Source: DATCTV01 sp964400685
GTDB lineage: Bacteria; Desulfobacterota; Desulfomonilia; UBA1062
DNA: 64,000 bases
Reading direction: 5' to 3'
Assembly: GCA_964400685.1 (NCBI GenBank)
Contig: CAYNVT010000002.1
Location: 27,773 to 91,772, forward strand
Numbering within the stretch: position 1 is the first letter of the stretch; every line of letters starts with the position of its first letter. Below are positions 25,170 to 34,460 of the stretch, piece by piece. The notes beneath the pieces are model-generated. The model did not search any database. It saw only the letters and a list, made by a program, of their open reading frames with translations, and was not told where the DNA came from. Position numbers and translations under genes: made by a program.

Positions 25170-25931
25170 ATGAATGCCATGGAGATTACTGGACTGACAG
25201 TTGGTTACAACAAGCGCTCAGTACTGAAGGAGCTCAACCTAAACGTTGAACAGGGTAAAATGATAGCGATTGTTGGACAGAACGGCGCTGGAAAATCAAC
25301 GTTTATAAAATCTGTAATGGGATTTGTTCGGCCTTCATATGGCGTTATTAAACTCTTTGGAGAGGATTTAACATCTGGACAGGTAAAAGATAAAATCAAA
25401 AAAGGAATCTATTACTTTATGCAGGGTGGGAAAATATTCCCTTCACTAACAGTTATGGAAAATCTGCTTTTTGCAGGTCACACCATTGATAAAAATAATC
25501 TGGAATTAAGGATAAATGCAATTCTCAAACTAATTTTTTCTGATAGTGAACAGGAAACAATCCAGGATGGGAAAACCACAAAGGCGCAGTTTTTGAAAAA
25601 AAATGCAACAACCTTGAGCGGCGGAGAAAGACACAAGTTAGCAATTGCCATGGTGCTTTTAAATTATCCAAGGATGTTGCTTCTTGATGAACCTTCTGCG
25701 GGTCTTGCTCCGCAGGATGCAAAGAAAATGTACGATATCCTGAATTCTTACAGAACTGAGCGTCAGATGACAATTATTCTGGTCGAACAGAATGTCAAGC
25801 TTGCTGCTGAAAACAGCGACGAGATGCATCTTTTAATGGGTGGCAGTATTTTACGATCAGTGAGTTGTACAGAACTGAAGTCTTATGACGGTAATATTGA
25901 CATGCAGAAACTGGATAAATTCTTCTTTTAA
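25170..25931 (+). CDS. livF: ABC transporter ATPase LivF
   Basis: A 253-residue ATP-binding subunit. The start is placed at ATG 25170, two bases after the livG stop; the frame is open further upstream but inside livG. Walker A is GQNGAGKSTFI, the signature TLSGGERHKLAIA, Walker B MLLLDEPSAGLAP and the switch His is replaced by Gln (LVEQNVKL), as is normal for LivF. A short extra segment (DSEQETIQDGKTTKAQF) precedes the signature. It pairs with LivG on the two permeases. Confidence 0.9.
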   Translation: MNAMEITGLTVGYNKRSVLKELNLNVEQGKMIAIVGQNGAGKSTFIKSVMGFVRPSYGVIKLFGEDLTSGQVKDKIKKGIYYFMQGGKIFPSLTVMENLLFAGHTIDKNNLELRINAILKLIFSDSEQETIQDGKTTKAQFLKKNATTLSGGERHKLAIAMVLLNYPRMLLLDEPSAGLAPQDAKKMYDILNSYRTERQMTIILVEQNVKLAAENSDEMHLLMGGSILRSVSCTELKSYDGNIDMQKLDKFFF

Positions 25932-25940
25932 CGGAGCTAT

Positions 25941-27257
25941 ATGAGAATATTATTAGTAAACCCTTATTCATCCTATAAAGCATCTGGAATGAGGTTCCAG
26001 TTGCCGAACCCTGCTTTAGCTTCATTAACTGCCGTATTGAAGGAGGCAGGATTTTTATTGGATTTGTGCGATTTTAATATTTTTGAAAATCCAATGATCG
26101 GTCACATTGAGAACTATCTTGAAGATAATAATTATTGTGCGGTTGGGATAAGTGTTAGTATCGATACGCTGGAATTCACATCTGGGATTATCAGAAAAAT
26201 AAAGAAAATAAATCCCGATTTGCCTGTAGTTATCGGTGGAGTACCCCTTAAATATCAACCTGAGCTGTGGATGAATGAGACAGGAGCCGATATTGGGGTT
26301 ATTGGTGAGGGTGAACAGACTGCACCTGAATTATTTACTGCGCTACATAACAAAGTGAACATATCGAACATAAATGGTATTATTTATAAAGAGGACAATC
26401 AATTATTAGTAACTCCGCAGAGATTGATTTTAACTAGTTTGAACTGCCTGCCGATTTCAGATTATTCACTCTTCGATTTGAAGTCATATTTTTCCAGTCA
26501 GTTCAGCAGGTGGTTATTTAATAATCTGAAAGGTTTTTATGTCATGACTTCAAGAGGGTGTGTGTATAACTGCCATTTCTGCTCCTCTATAGGAGGCATA
26601 AGGGCACTGACATCCGAGAGGGTAGCGCAGGAAGTATCCATGATTGTCGAAAAATACAAGCTTGAGTCTGTTTTTTTGCGTGATGACATTTTTACATACG
26701 ATCAGAAAAGGGTGTATGAAATTTCAGAAAAACTAGGAGAGATGAATATACAATGGTTATGCATGTCCCGGCCCAACCTGTTATGTAGGGCAGGTGATAA
26801 AGACCTCATTATGTATATGGCAAAAAACGATTGTCGAACAATAATGATGGGTATTGAGAGTTATAATCAGGATATTCTTGATAGAAACATGAAAAAAATT
26901 AATGTGGATGATATTGACAGGGCAATTGATAATTGCCAGTCTGCCGGAATTCGTGTAATTGGCTTCATACTTTTTGGGCTGCCGGGAGAAACAGAAGAAA
27001 CCATCAGGAACACGCTTGAATTCATAAAGAAAACCAATATTGATGTATCAGCAAACATACTGCAACCTCTTCCAGGTTCAAAGATTTATGAAGATGCCAT
27101 AATTTCCGGGAAGATAAAAAATGAAGTTCAATATCTGAAGGATTTTCATTTGTTTTGGGACAGGGAAGGGGAATATCTGCCTGTAAACATGACATTCCTT
27201 CCGGATAATGTTATTTTAAATGCAGCAAATGAAGCTCAATGCTTTAAAAATAAATAA
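25941..27257 (+). CDS. B12-binding radical SAM enzyme
   Basis: A 438-residue protein. Residues 1-145 form a cobalamin-binding Rossmann domain (MRILLVNPY, later VVIGGVPLKYQPE and GVIGEGEQ). Residues about 195-400 form a radical SAM barrel with the iron-sulfur motif C-x3-C-x2-C at Cys207, Cys211 and Cys214 (RGCVYNCHFCSS). Such enzymes add methyl groups or rearrange unactivated carbons. It sits between livF (9 bp upstream) and the substrate-binding lipoprotein (17 bp downstream), so it may modify the imported solute or a peptide. Location inside a Liv operon is unusual. The class is firm; the reaction is unknown. Confidence 0.88.
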   Translation: MRILLVNPYSSYKASGMRFQLPNPALASLTAVLKEAGFLLDLCDFNIFENPMIGHIENYLEDNNYCAVGISVSIDTLEFTSGIIRKIKKINPDLPVVIGGVPLKYQPELWMNETGADIGVIGEGEQTAPELFTALHNKVNISNINGIIYKEDNQLLVTPQRLILTSLNCLPISDYSLFDLKSYFSSQFSRWLFNNLKGFYVMTSRGCVYNCHFCSSIGGIRALTSERVAQEVSMIVEKYKLESVFLRDDIFTYDQKRVYEISEKLGEMNIQWLCMSRPNLLCRAGDKDLIMYMAKNDCRTIMMGIESYNQDILDRNMKKINVDDIDRAIDNCQSAGIRVIGFILFGLPGETEETIRNTLEFIKKTNIDVSANILQPLPGSKIYEDAIISGKIKNEVQYLKDFHLFWDREGEYLPVNMTFLPDNVILNAANEAQCFKNK

Positions 27258-27274
27258 AAATAAGAGGTGTAGCA

Positions 27275-28375
27275 ATGGAAAACAAATTAAAAAAAATCAT
27301 GTTCTTACTTTTAATATGTACAGTCATGATCATTTCCTGTAGTGGCGGTCAGAAAAAGGATAACACAGTCAAGCTGGGGGCAATAATTCCATTGACTGGT
27401 CCAATTGCTCCTATTGGCGAGTTAATGAAAAGCGGTCTCGAACTTGCCAAAGAGGAAATCAATTCACAAAGCGCGCAAACGGGCTTAAAGGTAGAAATTG
27501 TTTACGGTGATAACAAAGGTTTGCCAAAAGATGCTGTTTCTCAAATTCAAAAACAGATAAGCATTGATAAAATAAAATATTTCATTGTGAGTCCTACTCC
27601 TGCCTGCATGGCTGTTGCCCCTATCGTTGACAAGGAAAAGGTCATAATGTTTGCCGGTTCGCTGCACCCTTATATTACAGAGCAGAGTAAATATATTTAC
27701 CGAACGACCGTAAGTAATGCCGAAGTTGATGAATTGATAGCCAGGTATGCAGAAAAGAATAATTTTAAAAATATTGCTGTCATCTACGTGGAGGATGACT
27801 TTGGTCAATCATCACTGCAATACTTTAAAAAGGTTTTCAAAGGTAATGTTATAGCAGAAGAACCATACAGCGAAAAAGACAGTGATTTCAGGGAACAGAT
27901 ATTAAAGATTAAAAAGGCAAATCCTGATGCAATTTTAACTTATGGTTATGGTACTGCTTATCCGATTATTTTAAAACAAATGGTGGAATACAATATAAAT
28001 TTGCCAATCCTATCTGATACATCTATGGCCAACCCTCCGGTTCAGGCAGTAATAAACCAATTGCCACAGGCTTTTACAGACAGAATAGTGTTTGCAGCGC
28101 CTCTGTTCAGCAAGAGGTTTGTTGAACTTACAAGAGAGAAATTTTCCAAAGAGGCGAATTTGAATTATGCTTTTACTTATGATTTTGTTAAAATTGTTTC
28201 ACAAGCCATTGAAAAAAATGGCAATGATGTCGAAAAAGTAAGGCAATACATTAATAATTTGAAAGATTTTACAGGCGCTGCAGAAAAGATCACTTTCCTG
28301 CCGAACAGAGACACTCGATCTGCTGTAAGACTTATGAAAATGAAGAATGGAAAGATCGTGGAGTTGGATTCTTGA
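27275..28375 (+). CDS. ABC transporter substrate-binding lipoprotein LivK/LivJ-like
   Basis: A 366-residue periplasmic binding protein of the type I (Leu/Ile/Val) group. The N-terminus is a lipoprotein signal with lipobox IISC followed by SGGQKK, so it is tethered to the membrane instead of soluble as in E. coli. VKLGAIIPLTGPIAPIGE begins the mature fold, and FKNIAVIYVEDDFGQSS starts the second lobe. AAGAGGTG precedes the ATG. It delivers the solute to LivHMGF and, by neighbourhood, may also report occupancy to the histidine kinase. The ligand is unknown. Confidence 0.9.
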   Translation: MENKLKKIMFLLLICTVMIISCSGGQKKDNTVKLGAIIPLTGPIAPIGELMKSGLELAKEEINSQSAQTGLKVEIVYGDNKGLPKDAVSQIQKQISIDKIKYFIVSPTPACMAVAPIVDKEKVIMFAGSLHPYITEQSKYIYRTTVSNAEVDELIARYAEKNNFKNIAVIYVEDDFGQSSLQYFKKVFKGNVIAEEPYSEKDSDFREQILKIKKANPDAILTYGYGTAYPIILKQMVEYNINLPILSDTSMANPPVQAVINQLPQAFTDRIVFAAPLFSKRFVELTREKFSKEANLNYAFTYDFVKIVSQAIEKNGNDVEKVRQYINNLKDFTGAAEKITFLPNRDTRSAVRLMKMKNGKIVELDS

Positions 28376-28399
28376 TAAGATATTTTTATTGATGCCTGT

Positions 28400-28430
28400 C
28401 AAGAGCTCATCCATAAAAGATGAGCTCTTG
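28400..28430. terminator. Perfect 11-bp hairpin after the binding-protein gene
   Basis: CAAGAGCTCAT and ATGAGCTCTTG flank a 9-base loop. It sits 25 bp after the binding-protein stop and 45 bp before the histidine kinase gene. No T-run follows, so partial termination, mRNA stabilisation of the liv part, or an operator are all possible. Confidence 0.5.
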
Positions 28431-28475
28431 AAATATAACTGCAGCTTGGATAACTATTATGGAGGTTAGTTGAAT

Positions 28476-31442
28476 ATGAATATTAATGATAGCCAGAATA
28501 AGGTTATAAATACGCTATTTTTCGATTCAAAATATCTGGAGGAATCTATTAATAATAACAGTATTTCTAGATATCTTAAGGAACGCCTAGAAATCAAAAA
28601 AATATTTGGAATAAATTATAGTCTTAAGAGTTTGTTAAATGATTTTACTAAAACTGATGACACAGATTCTGAAAAAACTAATAATCAAATTACTGGGACT
28701 ATTTCTTTTTATGATTCTTCCATAAAAAAATGGATAGATAGTTATATCCTTGAGTTTGGATTATCATCTGCCATGAGTGTGGTACTGAAACAATTCAAAT
28801 CTTTTATCGCTGGGAAAGATTGTTATTCGTTAACGGAAATGCTCATTGATCCACGCAAAGACAATGATCATCTCGTAGAAAAAGAAATTAAAACATGTAA
28901 GTTTGTGAAAACAGATGAAGAAGAATTTGGTATTAGATACCATTTATATTCAAGAGATTCTAATGAGTTTGAATTTGAACATGATGGAAAAAATGTTATT
29001 AAAATCAAATGTGATTGTAACGAATACAAATGCAATGAAAGGAAGTGTCCATGTTTTAATAAAGATAACTGTATTAAGTTACCCGATATACAAAGTTGCC
29101 TGAATAGAATAATGGTTAAATTCGATGGAGATTATAAGACAATTGACTTTTTAAAAAACATGACAGAAGAAAATGAAGATCGGTATAAAAACCTCTTCAA
29201 AATCCTGTATATTCAACATAAGGTATTTAAATGGAAATATCTTTACTGTTTTGTAGCAACCTCTGATATTCCTGCAGGTGTTATTTATATTTACTCGCGA
29301 AATAGACTTGAATCGGTAGAAATAAATTTCTTCCAGATCCTTGCAAATCAATTATTCCTGCAGTTTGCACAGGGTGTAACTGTTGCAAAAATTAAAAATG
29401 ATACAATAAAATCAGCAATTACTTCTATCCTGGTAGATTCGTTTGCTCACAACATAGCCGCGCACAGCCTTTCTGCTCTTTCCTGGTATTATGCGAACAA
29501 ATCAGAAAAAGAAGTGAAGGCGATACAAAACTTAAAGAAGATTATTGATAATGATATAGAACAAGATGAACAATGGTTGAAAAATATAAATATTGAGATA
29601 GAAAAATATACGGCATTGGATAAGGATATAGCACATCTACTCAGATATATCAGGAACAAAGCTGCTTTCTGGAGCGGTGTCACACGTGATTTTGCCTGCG
29701 GCGGTGAGATTAAAACATGGTATGAGGTTATCAGCGAATTCATTGCAAATCCGCTATTCTTGGGCACCATTGCCCATTCTGAAGGCGTTAACATAGTAAA
29801 AATCAATGTTAAATATAAAGATTCAAAAAATATGGAGGGGCAAGGAAGCGAAGAGATCGACTTGTCAGCCCTTATAAAGGAAGATAAAGATAGACAATAT
29901 AAATCAATACTGGCCAAGGATAAAATTATCCTGGAAGATATTAAGGATGTTCTTGACTCAGAGGAGTTTAGTGTATTCCTTCCAAATGGTATTGTAGGTC
30001 GTCATGCACTATTTACAATATTTGAAAACACTCTGCGTAATTTTAAGCACGCGATTGATAAAACTCAACCTGTTGATTTCAATGTTTTAATCGAACCATC
30101 AACTGAGGAAAAATTTCAAGAAAAGCAGTTTAAAGTAACTGTATGGCTGGGCAATAAGTCAAAGATTATGGAAACAAAGACTAAAGACGGAAAAAGTAAG
30201 CTGATAAAAGTTGAAGATGAGTTAAGACGGATAGAAGAACAATCAGTTACCATGGAGTCAGGCTCTCCGCGTATGGGTGGTAGCTCACAGGACAAGATAT
30301 GCGCGTCAATGCTTTATACCAATACATTCAGTAAAGTGCACATGAAGCGAAAAGACGCTCCTTGGATAAAATCTAATGTCGAAGAAGATCAAACATGTAA
30401 AGAAAAAGGGGAAATTAAAAAATCATTTTCAATCTGGAAAGGTGAAATATTTAAAGTATTTAAAGAAATTAAAAGTATAGGTAATGAAGATAATGAAAAT
30501 GCAAGCCGTTTCAAGTTCGCAATTGTTCCAGAAAGTACTGAAGAAAAAGAGGAGATTTTTTCCAAGCTGGCAGATCAAGGTGTTATTAGAATCCTGGAAT
30601 TGCGAGTGAATGCTGCCAGTATAATAGAAAATGACGGAATTTATAAGCGTTGGAATGGAAGTTGGATTCGTGGAATAAAATCAATTTGTTTGTGTTTTGG
30701 GGATACCCCATTATTTATTATGGATAACAATTTGGCAATTAGAAAACTTAATACAACTGATCTAGAATACAGTAATCTTAGACAAATAATAAAAGATAAT
30801 AAAACCATAGACGGAATAAAGATTATAAAATTCAAGCATGGGAAAGATGACGAAATAGAGAAAAAAGATCAAATTGACCACAGAGGTCAGTGTATATTAG
30901 GACAGAAATATTTCCCAAGATTTAGTAGAGGATGTCCTGACTGGGATACAAATAAAACCTCCTCCTTCGAGCAGCAGGATTTTATCGAAGCATTGCTTAC
31001 AAGGATAAAGATATATGACAATCGCATATTTAATCGAGCATTTGAAAATGGAAAATTGGAATTATTCAAAGAGCATTTATTTTTAGATATTTGTGCTGAA
31101 GAAAATAAAGAAGGTAAGCCTGAGCTCAAAATAGATGAAAACATAAATTTTCTTGTTGTTCACCTCAGTATGATCGAGGCTATGGGTTATACTGAAGATA
31201 AATTTAACGAATTTATTGAAAGAGAAGTAGTAGAAAAAAAATATTTTAAAGACCATTTCAGGCTTGTTATAACAACAGGAAGAGGAAGATCTGAATGGAA
31301 TAGAAATATCAAGCCCGAATATCAAAAATACATAATATTCAGACCGCCGGAATCATTGATGACGGGTATTGAGGATGGCCTGATACTTAAAGATGATTTT
31401 CAGGTGAAATATAACCTGGTTAAAATACTATTTGGCTCTTAG
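28476..31442 (+). CDS. Atypical histidine-kinase-like protein
   Basis: A 988-residue soluble protein. ATG 28476 lies 10 bp after GGAGG; TTG 28470 is too close. Near residue 325 is SFAHNIAAHSLSAL, an H-box of the HN-x3-H type seen in divergent kinases. Near 520 ENTLRNFKHAI resembles the N-box and near 597 GSPRMGGSSQDK the glycine-rich ATP lid, so an HATPase domain spans about 500-620. A Cys-rich patch (KCDCNEYKCNERKCPC) near 182-197 may hold a metal or sense redox. The C-terminal 300 residues are not recognised. There are no membrane helices, so sensing would be cytoplasmic. Two unknown genes and two receiver proteins follow it closely. Confidence 0.75.
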   Translation: MNINDSQNKVINTLFFDSKYLEESINNNSISRYLKERLEIKKIFGINYSLKSLLNDFTKTDDTDSEKTNNQITGTISFYDSSIKKWIDSYILEFGLSSAMSVVLKQFKSFIAGKDCYSLTEMLIDPRKDNDHLVEKEIKTCKFVKTDEEEFGIRYHLYSRDSNEFEFEHDGKNVIKIKCDCNEYKCNERKCPCFNKDNCIKLPDIQSCLNRIMVKFDGDYKTIDFLKNMTEENEDRYKNLFKILYIQHKVFKWKYLYCFVATSDIPAGVIYIYSRNRLESVEINFFQILANQLFLQFAQGVTVAKIKNDTIKSAITSILVDSFAHNIAAHSLSALSWYYANKSEKEVKAIQNLKKIIDNDIEQDEQWLKNINIEIEKYTALDKDIAHLLRYIRNKAAFWSGVTRDFACGGEIKTWYEVISEFIANPLFLGTIAHSEGVNIVKINVKYKDSKNMEGQGSEEIDLSALIKEDKDRQYKSILAKDKIILEDIKDVLDSEEFSVFLPNGIVGRHALFTIFENTLRNFKHAIDKTQPVDFNVLIEPSTEEKFQEKQFKVTVWLGNKSKIMETKTKDGKSKLIKVEDELRRIEEQSVTMESGSPRMGGSSQDKICASMLYTNTFSKVHMKRKDAPWIKSNVEEDQTCKEKGEIKKSFSIWKGEIFKVFKEIKSIGNEDNENASRFKFAIVPESTEEKEEIFSKLADQGVIRILELRVNAASIIENDGIYKRWNGSWIRGIKSICLCFGDTPLFIMDNNLAIRKLNTTDLEYSNLRQIIKDNKTIDGIKIIKFKHGKDDEIEKKDQIDHRGQCILGQKYFPRFSRGCPDWDTNKTSSFEQQDFIEALLTRIKIYDNRIFNRAFENGKLELFKEHLFLDICAEENKEGKPELKIDENINFLVVHLSMIEAMGYTEDKFNEFIEREVVEKKYFKDHFRLVITTGRGRSEWNRNIKPEYQKYIIFRPPESLMTGIEDGLILKDDFQVKYNLVKILFGS

Positions 31443-31456
31443 GAGGAGACATTATA

Positions 31457-32209
31457 ATGAACAATAGAAGAGTTTTAATTATTACCGTAAAAGATCAACA
31501 GATAACTGGTAGTGATAACTTTCTGAAAGATTACCAAGTAAATAACTATCAAAAAGATTGTATCAGATTCATAGATCTTCCTAAAGAAGGAAATACAAAA
31601 GAGTCATTTAATGAATTTTTAACTAAAGTTAAAAATAACATAACGAATGAAAAACAAATAAATTATATTGCTCTAATCCATTCTTCCACACAAGTCGGAG
31701 ATTCCGAAAACACAATATCAAAAGACGAGTCTTTAAGGAAAAAGATAGAGGAAACATTAGATATTCTTGTAGGATATTTTGAGGGTGGAGATAAAAGAAT
31801 AAATAAATTACTTAATGATTTTCATCGTATTGAGCCGGATGCTTTAGAGAATGAAAAAATAAAAGATAATGTATTTAATGATATATGGAATGCATATATT
31901 AGAGAATCACCCCAAAAAAAATATTATGATTCTTTAAAGAAGTTCATTCCTGTATTAATTGATTTTCATGGGCTTAACGACTGTTCAAAAAATGAAGATG
32001 CTTTTATGAATTACCTGAAAGAAGTGAAAAAAGGAAAGAGATGGGATAATCTGGAACCTTCTGAATATGATGAAAATTTAAATATGTTTATTAGCAAATG
32101 TAAATCGCTTGAAAGCATAAAAAATGTCAAGGAATTCGAAACATGCTTTATTAATGGTGAAAACAACGTATTCAACGAATTCAGAAAATTGAGAAATATC
32201 ACTGGATAA
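31457..32209 (+). CDS. Hypothetical protein in kinase operon
   Basis: A 250-residue soluble protein, Lys/Asn/Glu-rich and AT-rich in codon use. It begins with a beta-strand-like stretch (RRVLIITVKD) and contains KQINYIALIHSS, hinting at an alpha/beta Rossmann-like N-terminal half followed by helices. TAGGAGGAGA gives a strong ribosome site 15 bp after the kinase stop. The next gene begins 5 bp after its end. No family is recognised; conserved coupling suggests a part of the signalling complex. Confidence 0.75.
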   Translation: MNNRRVLIITVKDQQITGSDNFLKDYQVNNYQKDCIRFIDLPKEGNTKESFNEFLTKVKNNITNEKQINYIALIHSSTQVGDSENTISKDESLRKKIEETLDILVGYFEGGDKRINKLLNDFHRIEPDALENEKIKDNVFNDIWNAYIRESPQKKYYDSLKKFIPVLIDFHGLNDCSKNEDAFMNYLKEVKKGKRWDNLEPSEYDENLNMFISKCKSLESIKNVKEFETCFINGENNVFNEFRKLRNITG

Positions 32210-32214
32210 TATTG

Positions 32215-33015
32215 ATGAGACTGGTCCTTGTAGATAACAATGTCTCTGTAACAAAATCTTTACAGCTTTATTTCAGGAATGTCTTCTATGAGCAGTTGCT
32301 GGTCTATCCGGATGTTCATCAGGAACCGCCTAAGGATGGCGATTCAATAGTCCTTAGAGAGCCGGTAGAGATATATAATGCCCATTATTCGATATATTCA
32401 CAATGGTGCTCATATGCTCTTAAACAGGGCCTTAACCTGCGTATAATAATACTTACAACTGAAGGAGTTGACCAGCTTGAACGAAACCCCTTTTGCATCA
32501 ATATTATTGATTTAAGCAAAACATTACGGGAAAAATTCCAGACAATTTTTTCTTATCCAGCAAAGCCGGATACAACTATTCCTGATAAATCAAATTTTGA
32601 CGACATAATTATTCGGCTAAAGACATTTTTCAAGGGGCATGGTGAAGGCAGCCTGATTAAAAACCTCAATGACATCTATCAGGATGTCAGTATGGCACCT
32701 GTACTGGTTGCGCAAGGCGACAATTCGGTGGAAGAATGCATTGATAAATTAATCCTTAAATGGGCTAAACCAAGATGGGAGATATTCAAGGAACGGTATC
32801 ATAAATATCTTATTTATTTCCGTTATCTTCCATATTATACCGACATATTACTTCTTGCGGAAAATTTTCATACGATTGACAGCTATTTTACAAATATACC
32901 GCGGGACGAAAAGGAATTTATCCATACAGATATGAGACCCCCCTTTTTAAAAATACTCAAGACATTGGATGACATTGACAGACTTTATATTAAAAGCGAG
33001 GGGCCAATAAAATAA
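32215..33015 (+). CDS. Hypothetical protein, receiver-like N-terminus
   Basis: A 266-residue protein. The first 20 residues (RLVLVDNNVSVTKSLQLYF) look like the start of a receiver domain in which the acidic pair is DN rather than DD/ED. A later strand (LRIIILTTEGVD) could be the switch Thr region, but the phospho-acceptor Asp strand is not clear, so this may be a pseudo-receiver or an unrelated fold. The C-terminal half is helical. Its stop overlaps the NtrC-type gene (TAATG). The start may also be TTG 32212. Confidence 0.7.
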   Translation: MRLVLVDNNVSVTKSLQLYFRNVFYEQLLVYPDVHQEPPKDGDSIVLREPVEIYNAHYSIYSQWCSYALKQGLNLRIIILTTEGVDQLERNPFCINIIDLSKTLREKFQTIFSYPAKPDTTIPDKSNFDDIIIRLKTFFKGHGEGSLIKNLNDIYQDVSMAPVLVAQGDNSVEECIDKLILKWAKPRWEIFKERYHKYLIYFRYLPYYTDILLLAENFHTIDSYFTNIPRDEKEFIHTDMRPPFLKILKTLDDIDRLYIKSEGPIK

Positions 33016-34430
33016 TGGCAATTAAAGTTCTTATCATAGACGATGACCCTGCATTCATTGAAAGGGTGAAATTCGGCCTGAAACCCTTCAGATTTATCCC
33101 GGTTTCCAACATACAGATGGCAAAAGAAATGATTGACGATACCATTGATGTTGTTATGCTTGACCTGAATCTCGACCCCTCCACGGATACAATGGAAGGC
33201 CTCGAATTACTTGACTACCTGAAGAAGGAATACCCTCATATACCTGTAACCGTAATAACAGGCTATGGAAACATTGATGTTGCTGTTGATGCCATGAAAA
33301 GAGGTGCAGACGATTTTCTCAAGAAAAGGGACATGGATATAATCGAATGGCGGAAACGAATTGAAATTTTGGCAAAAACAAAACAGTTGAAGGAACAGGT
33401 TGCAGATTATGAACATGAAAAATATCAGTTTATCGGGAATACACCTGAGATTATCGACATAAAGAAGCACCTTCGAACTATTGGAAATTATCCGGACATT
33501 ACAGTATTGATTAGAGGTGAAACCGGGGTTGGAAAAGAAGTTGCTGCAAAATACCTGCACAGTCACAGTCCGAGATGCAACAAACCTTTTGTGGTTGTTA
33601 ACATCAGTTCTTTTCAACCATCTTTGCTTGAAAGCGCCTTGTTCGGTCATCGTAAGGGCTCTTTTACCGGTGCGGACAGGGACCGTCTTGGCTTTTTCCG
33701 CAAAGCAGATGGAGGTGTGCTGTTTCTTGACGAGATCGGTGATCTGTCTCTCGAAGCCCAGGGAAAGATTCTCCGGTTCCTTCAAGACAGGACCATCAAT
33801 ATCGTTGGGGAAGAAACAGATCTGTATATAGACGTGCAGGTCATTGCAGCGACAAACAAAAACCTTGAGAGTCTTATCGTTGAGGGAACATTCAGGGAAG
33901 ACCTTTATTATAGGATAAAAAACTATACCGTTCTTATTCCTCCTTTAAGACATCGTACTGAAGATATCCCTCCTCTTATAAATCATTTCGCCACAAAGTT
34001 AGATTCAAACAAGGAATCAGGAAAACTTAGTAAGAAAGCCCTTGAAATCCTTATGAACTATGCATGGCCTGGAAATATCCGGGAATTAAAGAATACCATA
34101 GATTATGCGTTAATAAAAAGTGGCCAGCAATGCATTGAACCTTGCCACCTTCCTGCTGATATAATTAGTTTACCAAAGACTCAGAAAGCGCTTTACGATC
34201 CAGATATCGAATTTCCACTCGACATTGAAGAAAGGGCGAAAGTTCTCCAGCTAACCCTTATTGATCGGGCTCTCGAAGTTACTTTCGGCAATAAAAGCAA
34301 GACAGCAGAGTTTCTGAACCTCGACCTGGACAAGTTGATGTATAAAATCAAATCTAACCATACAATGATACTGAATGGACCATATGAAAGTATAAAAATG
34401 TATTATAAAAGTCTTTTCGTTGAAAAATGA
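33015..34430 (+). CDS. NtrC-type sigma-54-dependent response regulator
   Basis: A 471-residue activator with three domains. The receiver (1-125) has VLIIDDDPAF, phospho-acceptor Asp in VVMLDLNLD, and FLKKRD. The AAA+ domain (about 140-370) has Walker A GETGVGKE near 168, the sigma-54-contacting loop GSFTGAD near 214 (Ser for the usual Ala) and Walker B GGVLFLDEIGDL. The C-terminus has a Fis-type helix-turn-helix (FGNKSKTAEFLNLDLDKL). It hydrolyses ATP to open sigma-54 promoters. The natural target is the -24/-12 promoter candidate at 22,012 that drives this same operon. The stop-start overlap TAATG couples it to the gene before. Confidence 0.93.
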   Translation: MAIKVLIIDDDPAFIERVKFGLKPFRFIPVSNIQMAKEMIDDTIDVVMLDLNLDPSTDTMEGLELLDYLKKEYPHIPVTVITGYGNIDVAVDAMKRGADDFLKKRDMDIIEWRKRIEILAKTKQLKEQVADYEHEKYQFIGNTPEIIDIKKHLRTIGNYPDITVLIRGETGVGKEVAAKYLHSHSPRCNKPFVVVNISSFQPSLLESALFGHRKGSFTGADRDRLGFFRKADGGVLFLDEIGDLSLEAQGKILRFLQDRTINIVGEETDLYIDVQVIAATNKNLESLIVEGTFREDLYYRIKNYTVLIPPLRHRTEDIPPLINHFATKLDSNKESGKLSKKALEILMNYAWPGNIRELKNTIDYALIKSGQQCIEPCHLPADIISLPKTQKALYDPDIEFPLDIEERAKVLQLTLIDRALEVTFGNKSKTAEFLNLDLDKLMYKIKSNHTMILNGPYESIKMYYKSLFVEK

Positions 34431-34460
34431 TTCTTATTTTTGTTAATAAAAGGGGCGTTT

